Made by a program: the position numbers and the translations under genes. This document shows, piece by piece, positions 55,418 through 63,472 of a stretch of 64,000 bases of DNA. Numbering within the stretch: position 1 is the stretch's first letter; the number at the start of each line of letters is the position of its first letter. The stretch is from NCBI RefSeq assembly GCF_001280085.1, contig NZ_LGED01000232.1, forward strand, positions 124,001 to 188,000, given 5' to 3'. A model generated the notes under the pieces. That model was not told where the DNA came from. It did not search any database and saw only the letters and a list, made by a program, of their open reading frames with translations. The stretch is from Saccharothrix sp. NRRL B-16348. Lineage in GTDB: Bacteria; Actinomycetota; Actinomycetes; Mycobacteriales; Pseudonocardiaceae.

Positions 55418-56281
55418 TCACGGAGTGGTCAGCGCGGCATTTCCGTAGCCGAGCCGCGAAATCAGGTTGCCGTTCGTGTCCCGCAGTTCTGCGGCGTCAC
55501 CCTGGTCATTCCAGATCGGGCGGCCCTTTCCGTAGGAGAAACCGCCCCATTGCGGGTGGACCTGGTTGGTGTAGATCCGGATGCGCTGACCGGGCTGGAG
55601 GACCGTGCCGGGTGGGAACGTGAAGTCCTGGCCCGCGTCGTCCGCGCCGAGCACCCAGTTCGAGATGTCGCCGGGCGCGCTGCCCCGGTTCACGATCTCG
55701 ACGTACTCGTCGGCCTGGCTGCCCTTGACCTGACCTTTGTGCTGGACGTGGGTGATCGCGATCTCGGGCCGCCCGGCCTTGGCGAAGATGGCCACCACGT
55801 CGGCGCTGTTCGCGCCGTTCTCGGCGCTGATGAACTTGCGGACGACCTGCCCGCCCTGCTTGAAACCGCTGATGACGACGGCGTACTCGTCGCCGTCGAC
55901 GGTCACGGTCTGGGGCGAGACGAACGTCGGCAGGTCGACCTCGTCCTCGGGGTTGGGCCCGACGTTGGGCGTCTCGTTGTGGTGGAACACGAACGTGAAG
56001 TCGGCCCGCGTGCCGTCCTCGAACACGACCGCCACGGCGAGGTCGACGTCGAACTGCGACTGCGGCATCGCCTGGATCGGGAAGTTCTCGTGGGTGAACG
56101 TGCCAAGGGTGAACTCGGTCCCGTCGAGTTCAACGTCCACCGTGCCGCCGCGGAAAACGTAACCGCTCTTGCCACCGCCCACCGGAATTCCCCAGGTGAC
56201 GTGGTCGGTGCCCAATCCCGAGAGGTTGGGCGGCGTGACGCTGATGCTCGGCCAGGTGCCGGATGTCGTGGCGCTGCTCAT
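55418..56281 (-). CDS. Choice-of-anchor K / lamin-tail domain protein
   Basis: A 287-aa protein. Residues about 1-145 match the choice-of-anchor K pattern (SVTPPNLSGLGTDHVTWGIP, GGGKSGYVFRGGTVDVELDG, VFEDGTRADFTFVFHHNETP). Residues about 185-285 are a lamin-tail (LTD) domain: EIAITHVQHKGQVKGSQADE, YVEIVNRGSAPGDISNWVLG, PPGTVLQPGQRIRIYTNQVH. Such domains are usually extracellular, yet no signal peptide or anchor is visible here. It may leave the cell by another route or work inside. Function unknown. Confidence 0.75.
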   Translation of the reverse strand: MSSATTSGTWPSISVTPPNLSGLGTDHVTWGIPVGGGKSGYVFRGGTVDVELDGTEFTLGTFTHENFPIQAMPQSQFDVDLAVAVVFEDGTRADFTFVFHHNETPNVGPNPEDEVDLPTFVSPQTVTVDGDEYAVVISGFKQGGQVVRKFISAENGANSADVVAIFAKAGRPEIAITHVQHKGQVKGSQADEYVEIVNRGSAPGDISNWVLGADDAGQDFTFPPGTVLQPGQRIRIYTNQVHPQWGGFSYGKGRPIWNDQGDAAELRDTNGNLISRLGYGNAALTTP

Positions 56282-56496
56282 GGGATTCGATCAAACGCCT
56301 GCGCGGGGGTGATCGGTAATACCGCGACCAGGTGAGTGCTTTCACAGGGGTGCGCGGACGATGCCGCGTCGAACGGGACGTGCGCCCGCCCGGTGCCCGC
56401 ATCCGGGTCGGTGCCGAACACCCGGTCGGCCCATCCTCCGCAGAAATGCGTGTTCACCGAAGAAAAGACGAGCACGGCTCGACCCGGGAAAGGCGG

Positions 56497-57147
56497 TCAG
56501 AGGTCGTCCACGCCGATCAGCCCGTCCTGGATCGCCCGCGCCACCAGGGCGGCCTTCGTCGGCGCCTCCCGCCCGATCAACGCGTACTTGACCCGGATCC
56601 GCTCCAGGTGCGAGTTCACCGTGCTCAGCGAGATGCCCAGCCGCTGCGCCACGAACTCCTTCGACTCCGACTGGAACCACTCGACCAGCACCTCGACCTC
56701 GCGCGCCGACAACGCGGGCCGGTGGTCGGACCGGTCGCCCGCCAACGCGCCCGCCAGCGACGGCGGCGTGTACGGCCTGCCCTCCGCCGCCGCACGGGTC
56801 GCCTGCACGAGGTGCTCCGCGCCCTCCGCCTTCGTCAGGTAGCACAACGCGCCCAGCTCCAGGCACTGCAACGCGATGTCGTCGTCGGCGCGCATCGAGT
56901 ACACGACGACCCGCCGACCCGCCTCCACCAGCCGGCGCAGGTCGCCGAGCACCGGCGTCGGCCCGCCCAGGTGCAGGTCGAGGATCACCACGTCGGCGTC
57001 CGCGCCCTCGCCGAGCCACGCCGAGCGCACGTCCTCGCCGCTCGCGACGACCCGGATCGGTGGCGTGCCGGAGGACAGCCAGTAGGCGACGCCCGCGCGC
57101 ACCGCCGGGTGGTCGTCCACCACCACCGCGCTCAGCTCGTCCGCCAT
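56497..57147 (-). CDS. Response regulator, LuxR-type, of the kinase trio
   Basis: A 216-aa regulator from ATG 57147, with GGAGG upstream. The receiver has VVDDHPAVRAG, the phospho-acceptor in VVILDLHLGGPTP and a Lys in YLTKAEGAEHL; the loop after the phospho-acceptor is atypical (HLGGPTP in place of RMPGMDG). The helix-turn-helix reads LSAREVEVLVEWFQSESKEF and STVNSHLERIRVKYALIG. It overlaps the pseudokinase gene by 16 bp. The unusual receiver loop fits pairing with atypical kinases. Confidence 0.88.
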   Translation of the reverse strand: MADELSAVVVDDHPAVRAGVAYWLSSGTPPIRVVASGEDVRSAWLGEGADADVVILDLHLGGPTPVLGDLRRLVEAGRRVVVYSMRADDDIALQCLELGALCYLTKAEGAEHLVQATRAAAEGRPYTPPSLAGALAGDRSDHRPALSAREVEVLVEWFQSESKEFVAQRLGISLSTVNSHLERIRVKYALIGREAPTKAALVARAIQDGLIGVDDL

Positions 57148-58433
57148 CTGGCCTCCATTCGCGTGTGCCGACCGTACGTGCCGCTTTCGACCTCCACCGG
57201 ACCCGTCGCGGTTCCCATCTCGACGCCCGCGTCGGCGACGACCGCCACCCGCACCTCGCCCTCGGTGCGCAACAGGCTCACCCGCGCCCGCTCCCGTGCC
57301 GCCGACAACGCCTCCACCAGCGGCGCGGTCAGCTGCCGACGCACGTCCGTCGGCACCGGCACCGGCGCGCCGCTGACCGCGAGCGACACCGACACGCCGC
57401 GCCGTTCGGCGACGTGCACGCACGCCGCGACCTCGTGCACCAGCGGATCGGGCACGTCGTCGTTCTCGGCGAACAACCGCCGCAACTGCGTGGCCGCGAG
57501 CGCGCACCGCCGCCGGGTCTCGTCGGCCCGCGGGTCGAGCACACCGTCGGCGAGGCCCGCGAGCAGCGGCAGGGTCGCGCCGAGCTGCCCGGCGAACCCG
57601 GCCCGCAGGTCCTGCTCCCACTGCCGGGCCAACGCGGCCCTCGTCGCCGCGCGCTCCCGTTCGGCGGCGATCCCGGCGGCCTGGCGCGCGCTGCGCAGCA
57701 GGACCCGGGACATCACCACGACGCCGAGCTGGAGGCTGGTCACGCTGAACGTGACCACGCCCGCGTTGCCGACCTCGGCCCGGTCCGGCGTGCCGTCGAG
57801 CAGCCAGTGGGTGACGTTGAGCACGAGCAGCGCCGCCTGCGCGGTGAGCAGCGCGGGCACGCGGTCCAGCAGCAACAGCAGCAGGTGCCACCCGACCAGC
57901 CCGTACGACCAGTCCGCCGGGCCGAAGTGCTCGTGCGACGGCAACGCCTCCGCCGCCACCGCCGACGCCACCAACACCGCCACCGCGCCACCCGCCGCCA
58001 CGGGCAGCGGCAACGGCTTGCGCCGCACCACCCACACCGCGCACAACAGCGTGACCAACGCGGGCACCGCGAACGCGATCCGCGCGGACGGATCGTGGAC
58101 ACCGGCGAAGAACGGGCCCGCGCTGATGCTCGGCTGCACCACGGCCGTGGTGCAGAGCAGGATCAACCGCAGACTCGCGAACACGTGCCGCTCGGCTTCA
58201 CGGCTGTCGTCCTCGGTCAACTCCGCTTCACCGCGGTCCAACCCGAGGTCGTCGGTGCCGCCGCCGCTCCGGCGCACCAGCCCTCCACCACCGCCACCTT
58301 CACCGCCTCCACCAAGGTCCCAGGGCATCAGCCGGCGGCTCCAGCGCACCAGCCGGCGATCCCAGCGAACCGGCCGCACCCGCGCCCGTGCGCCGTCGTT
58401 CTCGCTGCCGCCATTCCCGCTGCCTTCACCCAC
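57132..58433 (-). CDS. Membrane pseudo-histidine-kinase
   Basis: A 433-aa protein from GTG 58433, overlapping the upstream kinase stop by 8 bp. A Gly/Arg-rich N-terminal tail precedes five to six membrane helices (residues about 90-240). A dimerisation-like helix follows (RALARQWEQDLRAGFAGQLG or near), but no His is present where the acceptor should be. The N-box is also degraded: PLVEALSAARERARVSL has no Asn. The glycine motif VADAGVEMGTATG remains as a trace. It is probably a non-catalytic sensory partner that forms a complex with the intact kinase encoded just upstream. Confidence 0.75.
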   Translation of the reverse strand: MGEGSGNGGSENDGARARVRPVRWDRRLVRWSRRLMPWDLGGGGEGGGGGGLVRRSGGGTDDLGLDRGEAELTEDDSREAERHVFASLRLILLCTTAVVQPSISAGPFFAGVHDPSARIAFAVPALVTLLCAVWVVRRKPLPLPVAAGGAVAVLVASAVAAEALPSHEHFGPADWSYGLVGWHLLLLLLDRVPALLTAQAALLVLNVTHWLLDGTPDRAEVGNAGVVTFSVTSLQLGVVVMSRVLLRSARQAAGIAAERERAATRAALARQWEQDLRAGFAGQLGATLPLLAGLADGVLDPRADETRRRCALAATQLRRLFAENDDVPDPLVHEVAACVHVAERRGVSVSLAVSGAPVPVPTDVRRQLTAPLVEALSAARERARVSLLRTEGEVRVAVVADAGVEMGTATGPVEVESGTYGRHTRMEARWRTS

Positions 58434-59493
58434 GTGGCCACTCCAGCCGCACGGTCGTCCGCCCCGGCCGCGACGTCACCTCGGCGCCGCCCCCGACCGC
58501 CGCCATCCGCTCGACCACCGACCCGCGGATGCCTCGCCGGTGGTCCGACACCGCGTCGACGTCGAACCCGCGCCCCGCGTCCGTCACCCGCACCTCCACC
58601 CCGCCGCCGTTCGCCAGCACGTGCAACTCGGCCGCACCGGTGCCCGCGTGCCGCGCCACGTTCGCCAACGCCTCCCGCACCGCCCGCACCAGCGCCAACG
58701 CCACCGAAGCGGGCACGAGCGCGCTGTCCCAGCGCGCGTCGATGGCCAGCGGGCTGTCGTCCACCACCGCCCGCAGGGCCGAGCCGACGTCCACCGCGCT
58801 GTCCCGCGGCACGCCCGACGCGCCGGTGGTGAGCAGGTCCAGGTCCCGCCGCGCGTACCCGGCGACCTCGGCCCGGTCGGCGTCCCGCCCGTTCACCGCC
58901 ACCACCAGGAACGTCGCCGACGCCGTGTCGTGCAGCAGGGCCAGGTACTCGCGCTCACGCCGGCGCCGCTCCAGCGCCACCGCCTCGGCGCGTTCCAGCG
59001 CGGCCCGCCTGGTCCGCAGCTCGTCCACCCGCCGCGACGACCGGAGCATCAGCCGGTACGCCACCCGCGCCACCACGCACTCCACGACCACCCGCACCAC
59101 CGCCGCGCCGTCCAGCCCGGTCGCCGTCACGTACACCGCGACCAGCGCGGCCGTGGTCGGCACGGTGAGCTTCGGCGCCCACTGCCACTGCAACGTGATC
59201 GCGGTCGTGGTGAGCACGTTGAACGTCCACTGGCCCGTGCCGCCGATCTGCTCCTGCGCCGCGCACAGCGCCACCACCCGCACCACCGAGAGCGCGAACG
59301 ACAGCCGCGGCGACCCGAAGTCCGCCACCGCGCCGACCAGCACCAGCCCGAACAGCCCCAGCCCGAGCGGCAGGGCGTCGGTCGGCACGGACAGCACGCC
59401 GAACACGCTGATGAGGGTGACGCCGACACCGCGGACCGGTCCGGCGAACCGCGCGATGGCGGTCAGGAGTTCGGTCTCGACCTGACCCGGCAT
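58426..59493 (-). CDS. Sensor histidine kinase of the kinase trio
   Basis: A 355-aa kinase. Five to six membrane helices (residues about 20-150) are followed by a coiled linker and the H-box REYLALLHDTASATFLVVAV with His 188. The ATPase domain has VREALANVARHAGTGAAE (N-box), VRVTDAGRGFDVD (G1) and RGIRGSVVERMAAVGGG (G2). It is first of three overlapping genes: kinase, pseudokinase, regulator. It is divergent from the GH92 gene, which may be under their control. Confidence 0.85.
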   Translation of the reverse strand: MPGQVETELLTAIARFAGPVRGVGVTLISVFGVLSVPTDALPLGLGLFGLVLVGAVADFGSPRLSFALSVVRVVALCAAQEQIGGTGQWTFNVLTTTAITLQWQWAPKLTVPTTAALVAVYVTATGLDGAAVVRVVVECVVARVAYRLMLRSSRRVDELRTRRAALERAEAVALERRRREREYLALLHDTASATFLVVAVNGRDADRAEVAGYARRDLDLLTTGASGVPRDSAVDVGSALRAVVDDSPLAIDARWDSALVPASVALALVRAVREALANVARHAGTGAAELHVLANGGGVEVRVTDAGRGFDVDAVSDHRRGIRGSVVERMAAVGGGAEVTSRPGRTTVRLEWPRG

Positions 59494-59552
59494 GCCGCGA
59501 CCCTAGTCGCCCGGTCCGAGGTGGACGGCGGGTGACGTGCCGGGCAACAGTC

Positions 59553-59565
59553 GAGAGCGCTCCCA
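59553..59565. promoter_or_regulatory. LacI/CebR-like half-conserved operator upstream of GH92 gene
   Basis: GAGAGCGCTCCCA matches most of the cello-oligosaccharide repressor operator TGGGAGCGCTCCCA. It lies 89 bp upstream of the chosen GH92 start in the divergent gap. Confidence 0.45.
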
Positions 59566-59654
59566 TGACAACAGCGGACAGAAAGCGCGCCGGGTCTTCC
59601 GGCCGGCCCGCACCGTTGGGTAGACCCTGGGGCAGTCGAGAGGTGGGGGACGCG

Positions 59655-62042
59655 GTGCGGGTGCTCACGGCGGGGTTGGCGATCGTTCTGGCAGCGGGTC
59701 TGGTGTCGGCCGTCGAGGCGCCGGCCACCGCGTCGCCGGGGGTGGACCACGTCGACCCGCTGATCGGGTCGGCGGGCGGCGGCAACACCTACCCCGGCGC
59801 CGTGCGGCCGTTCGGGATGATCTCGTGGAGCCCGACGAGCACCCGCGGCGACCAGACCAACACCGGCGCGGCCAACGGGTACGCCTACGACGCCACCAGG
59901 GTGCGCGGGTTCAGCCTCACCCACGTCAACGGCGCGGGCTGCCACCCCGGCGCGGCGGGCGACGTGCCGATCATGCCGTTCGTCGGCGAGGTCACCGGCT
60001 CGCCCACCGCCGACATCCGCGACGAGGTCTACGCCGCCGACTTCTCGCACGCCGACGAGTCGGCCACACCGGGCCGCTACCAGGTGCGGCTGGCCTCGGG
60101 CGCGTCCGCCGACCTGAGCGTGACCACGCGGGCCGGCGTCGGCGACTTCACGTTCCCGCGCGACCGGCCCGCCGCCCTGCTGTTCCGGGTCTCCAACTCC
60201 CTCAACGGCAGCGAGGACGCCGAGATCACCATCGACCCGGCCCGGCGCACCGTGTCCGGCTCCGTCCTCACCGGCGCGTTCTGCGGCCGTCGCGCCAACG
60301 GCGGCGCGAACAACAAGAAGACCTACTACCGGCTGTACTTCACCGCCTCGTTCGACCGCGCGTTCGCGGGCACCGGCACGTGGGTCGACGGCGCGCTCCA
60401 GCCCGGCGGCACCACCGCGAGCGGCGGCGAGGGCTACGAGACCGGCGCCGCCCGGCAGGGCCGCGGCTCCGGCGGCTACGTCACGTTCGACACCTCCCGC
60501 GACGACGACGTGCGCGTCCGCGTCGGCATCTCCTACACCAGCGCGGACGCCGCCCGCCGCAACCTCGACCGCGAGATCCGGCCGCACCACGGCGTGGCCG
60601 ACATCGCCGCCGACGCCCGCCGCGAGTGGGCCCGGCAACTGCGCGCCGTCGAGGTCACCGGTGGTGCGGACGCCCACCGCACCACCTTCTACACCGCCCT
60701 CTACCACGCGTTCCTGCAACCGAACGTGACCAGCGACGTGGACGGCACCTACCTCGGCAGCGACCGCCGAATCCACCGCCTGGAACCCGGCCAACGCGCC
60801 CAGTACGGCAACTTCTCCGGCTGGGACCAGTACCGCGCCCACACCCAGCTCCTCGCCCTGCTGGAACCCAAGATCGCCTCCGACTACGCCCAATCCCTGC
60901 TCAACCTGGCCCGCCAGAACGGCAACGTGTGGGACCGCTGGGTCCACGTCAACGGCCCGACCCACGTCATGACCGGCGACCCGTCCGCCCCCGCGCTGGC
61001 GGGCATGCACGCCATGGGCGCACGCGACTTCGACGTCCAGTCCGCGTTCGAGTCCCTGGTGCGCCAAGCCACCGTGCCCCACCCGGACGGCCTGTCCGAC
61101 AAGGGCTGCCCCGGCCAGTGCGAGGGCCAGCGCCCCAACCTCGCCGAGTACCTGCGCCTGGGCTACGCACCACAGGACACGTGCCACTGCTGGGGCGGCG
61201 CCGCGGAGACCCTGGAAGACGCCACCGCCGACTTCGCCCTGGCCGACTGGGCCCGCCGACTCGGCCGCGACGACGTGCGGAACACCCTCCTGCCCCGCGC
61301 GAGCTGGTGGCGCAACACCTTCAACCCCGCCGTCGGCCACCAGCAGGCACGCCTGGCCGACGGCACGTGGAAGCTCCCGTTCAGCCCCTCGTCCGACGTC
61401 GGCTTCGCCCAAGGCACGAGCGCCACCTACACGTGGATGGTCCAGCACGACGTCTCCGGCCTGGCAGCCGCCATGGGCGGCCGTGACCGGGCAGCCCAAC
61501 GCCTGGACGCGTTCTTCCACAAACCGGACGGCTCCTGGGCCACCGGCGGCGACGGCCTGCGATACGACCCGACCAACGAGCCCGGCATCCACACCCCGTG
61601 GCTCTACAACGCACTCGGACAACCCTGGAAGACCCAGGAAACCGTGCGCGCCATGACATCCCTGGTGTACCGGACGGGCCCGAACGGCCTACCGGGCAAC
61701 GACGACCTCGGCACCATGTCAGCCTGGTACGTGTTCGCCGCGCTCGGCATCTACCCACAAACCCCGAGCCGTGCGGAACTACTGCTCTCCAGCCCCATGT
61801 TCCCCAAAGCCAAGATCAACCGACCGGGCGCGCCAACCCTGACCATCAGCGCGCCCAATGCGTCGCCGTCGAACATCTACGTGCACGGGGCAGCATTGAA
61901 CGGCCACGCGCACGGCAAGTCGTGGCTGTCGGAGGACTTCGTCACGCACGGCGGTGACCTGATCGTAGACGTCGCCGCCACACCCAACACCTCTTGGGGC
62001 GTCACAGACTTGCCAGTGGACCACGTGCCAACCGGAGGCTGA
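59655..62042 (+). CDS. Secreted GH92 alpha-mannosidase
   Basis: A 795-aa protein. I start at GTG 59655 (GGGGGA upstream), directly before the signal peptide VLTAGLAIVLAAGLVSAVEA. GH92 landmarks: VDPLIGSAGGGNTYPGAVRP, GFSLTHVNGAGCHPGAAGDV, the FYTALYHAFLQPNVTSDVDG region and WDQYRAHTQLLALLEP. The C-terminal NEPGIHTPWLYNALGQPWKT and GNDDLGTMSAWYVFAALG carry the catalytic acid and calcium-binding residues of this family. It removes mannose from fungal or plant N-glycans outside the cell. Stand-alone gene, divergent from the kinase trio. Confidence 0.93.
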   Translation: MRVLTAGLAIVLAAGLVSAVEAPATASPGVDHVDPLIGSAGGGNTYPGAVRPFGMISWSPTSTRGDQTNTGAANGYAYDATRVRGFSLTHVNGAGCHPGAAGDVPIMPFVGEVTGSPTADIRDEVYAADFSHADESATPGRYQVRLASGASADLSVTTRAGVGDFTFPRDRPAALLFRVSNSLNGSEDAEITIDPARRTVSGSVLTGAFCGRRANGGANNKKTYYRLYFTASFDRAFAGTGTWVDGALQPGGTTASGGEGYETGAARQGRGSGGYVTFDTSRDDDVRVRVGISYTSADAARRNLDREIRPHHGVADIAADARREWARQLRAVEVTGGADAHRTTFYTALYHAFLQPNVTSDVDGTYLGSDRRIHRLEPGQRAQYGNFSGWDQYRAHTQLLALLEPKIASDYAQSLLNLARQNGNVWDRWVHVNGPTHVMTGDPSAPALAGMHAMGARDFDVQSAFESLVRQATVPHPDGLSDKGCPGQCEGQRPNLAEYLRLGYAPQDTCHCWGGAAETLEDATADFALADWARRLGRDDVRNTLLPRASWWRNTFNPAVGHQQARLADGTWKLPFSPSSDVGFAQGTSATYTWMVQHDVSGLAAAMGGRDRAAQRLDAFFHKPDGSWATGGDGLRYDPTNEPGIHTPWLYNALGQPWKTQETVRAMTSLVYRTGPNGLPGNDDLGTMSAWYVFAALGIYPQTPSRAELLLSSPMFPKAKINRPGAPTLTISAPNASPSNIYVHGAALNGHAHGKSWLSEDFVTHGGDLIVDVAATPNTSWGVTDLPVDHVPTGG

Positions 62043-62087
62043 CGCCCGGCTCGACGCTTGTATCTTGATGATTCGGTGGTCGGCCCC

Positions 62088-62221
62088 GGCTCGATTTGAC
62101 ATGGGACCCTTACGGGCACTCCAGGCAGGCCAAACCCGGGCAGGCCTGGCGGAAAAAGCGCCCGCCAAGCCTGCCCGGCTTCGACCAGCCTAAAGCACCC
62201 GAACCCATGTCAAATCGGGCC
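62088..62221. repeat. Long palindromic element 1
   Basis: A 134-bp imperfect palindrome lies 46 bp after the GH92 stop. Outer arms GGCTCGATTTGACATGGG (62088-62105) and CCCATGTCAAATCGGGCC (62204-62221) differ at one position. Inner arms around CCGGGCAGGC also pair, and the centre is GCAGGCCTGGCGG facing CCGCCAAGCCTGC around an A-rich loop. It could be a terminator or a small mobile repeat. Confidence 0.8.
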
Positions 62222-62304
62222 TCTGCGGAAGGTTTCGGGCCCGCCGCCCACCTCGAATGCCCAGCGAGCCAATCGCCCCTGCCACGCCCTTCATCCCAAA
62301 AGAA

Positions 62305-62457
62305 GGGCTTCGTGTCATCCCGCCGACCTGGCGCAGCCCTACCGCGCGTGTCAAGGGGGGCGCGTGTTCACCGATGCCTGACACGTCCACTGCTGCCCGC
62401 GTCCCCCTTGATACGTGTGGTAGCCCTTGTGGAGGTCGGTGGGATGACACGAAACCC
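62305..62457. repeat. Long palindromic element 2
   Basis: Two 60-bp arms (62305-62364 and 62398-62457) are inverted copies matching at about 47 of 60 positions by hand count, with a 33-bp loop. The outer 18 bases, GTGTCATCCCGCCGACCT and AGGTCGGTGGGATGACAC, differ once. The shape is that of a miniature inverted-repeat element or a relic of one. A short CCCTTC/GAAGGG hairpin precedes it. Confidence 0.8.
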
Positions 62458-62579
62458 GGACCAACAACGGACGCGCCACAGAACCAGGGCAGTTGGGGTC
62501 ATCCTGCTGATCTGCCCGTCCGGCGAGGACGCTTTTAATCTTTGGATCTCTTGAACTCCCCCTCCTAACCTCCCTACCC

Positions 62580-63374
62580 ATGACGGATCTCGGCGCAGAC
62601 CTGTTCAACCGAGTGGCCGCCGACTACGACCGATCAGTGCCGTTCTTCGCCACATTCGGCCGGCGTCTGGTCGACTGGATCTCTCCGAACCCAGGCACAC
62701 ACGTCCTCGACCTGGGCGCGGGACGGGGCGCGGTCACCGCCGCACTCCTAGCCGCCGACTGCTCGGTGCTAGCTGGCGACGCGTCACCAGCGATGCTGGA
62801 CTTCCTCCGCGAAACCCTGCTCACAACCGACACCCGCACCCTCAACACCCGCACCCTCAACACCCGCATCCTCGACGCGCACCACCTCGACCTCCCCGAC
62901 TCCTCCTTCGACCTGATCCTGAGCGGCTTCCTCCTCCACATCCTCGACACCGACAAGGCGTTCACCGAGATAGCACGCGTGCTCAAACCCGGCGGCGTAC
63001 TCGCCTTCTCCGTACCAGGCCACAGCACCGACGGCGGGTGGTGGGCAACCTACGGACGGATCGTGGACGACTTCACCCGCCGCATCAGGGACGTGCCCCA
63101 CCACGAGCCAGTGACCTGGCCGGAACGCGCCGATCGGGCCGGCCTCCGGCACGTCGACCAGACCACGACCGAGGTGTCGTTCCCAATCGACGGCCCCGAA
63201 GCGCACTGGTCCTGGCTGATGTCGCACGGCAACCGCTGGCTGCACGACGCGCTACCCGAGCCGGACCGCACCGCATTCCGCGACCACGTCCTGCGCAGCC
63301 TCCGCGAGCACCACCCGACCAACGGCACGACCCTGATCGCCGGCGCCGAGTTCCACCGCGTGATCAAGCCCTAA
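62580..63374 (+). CDS. Class I SAM-dependent methyltransferase
   Basis: A 264-aa enzyme. SAM motif I is VLDLGAGRGAVTAALLA, motif II VLAGDASPAMLDFLRE, then LDLPDSSFDLILSGFLLHIL and VLKPGGVLAFSVPG. Between motif II and the acidic loop lies a threefold 5-residue repeat (TRTLN, TRTLN, TRILD; 62831-62875), probably a surface loop expansion. The methyl acceptor is unknown; the UbiE/COQ5-like subclass fits. Follows the palindromic elements with no RBS-rich leader. Confidence 0.88.
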   Translation: MTDLGADLFNRVAADYDRSVPFFATFGRRLVDWISPNPGTHVLDLGAGRGAVTAALLAADCSVLAGDASPAMLDFLRETLLTTDTRTLNTRTLNTRILDAHHLDLPDSSFDLILSGFLLHILDTDKAFTEIARVLKPGGVLAFSVPGHSTDGGWWATYGRIVDDFTRRIRDVPHHEPVTWPERADRAGLRHVDQTTTEVSFPIDGPEAHWSWLMSHGNRWLHDALPEPDRTAFRDHVLRSLREHHPTNGTTLIAGAEFHRVIKP

Positions 63375-63472
63375 CTGCCCACCCACCCCCCTCCATCTAT
63401 GCCTTTCGTCAGGGGTCGATCCGACCTGTGGCCTGATGCCCGCGCACCCCCTTCATTCCTACGTTCACAGCC

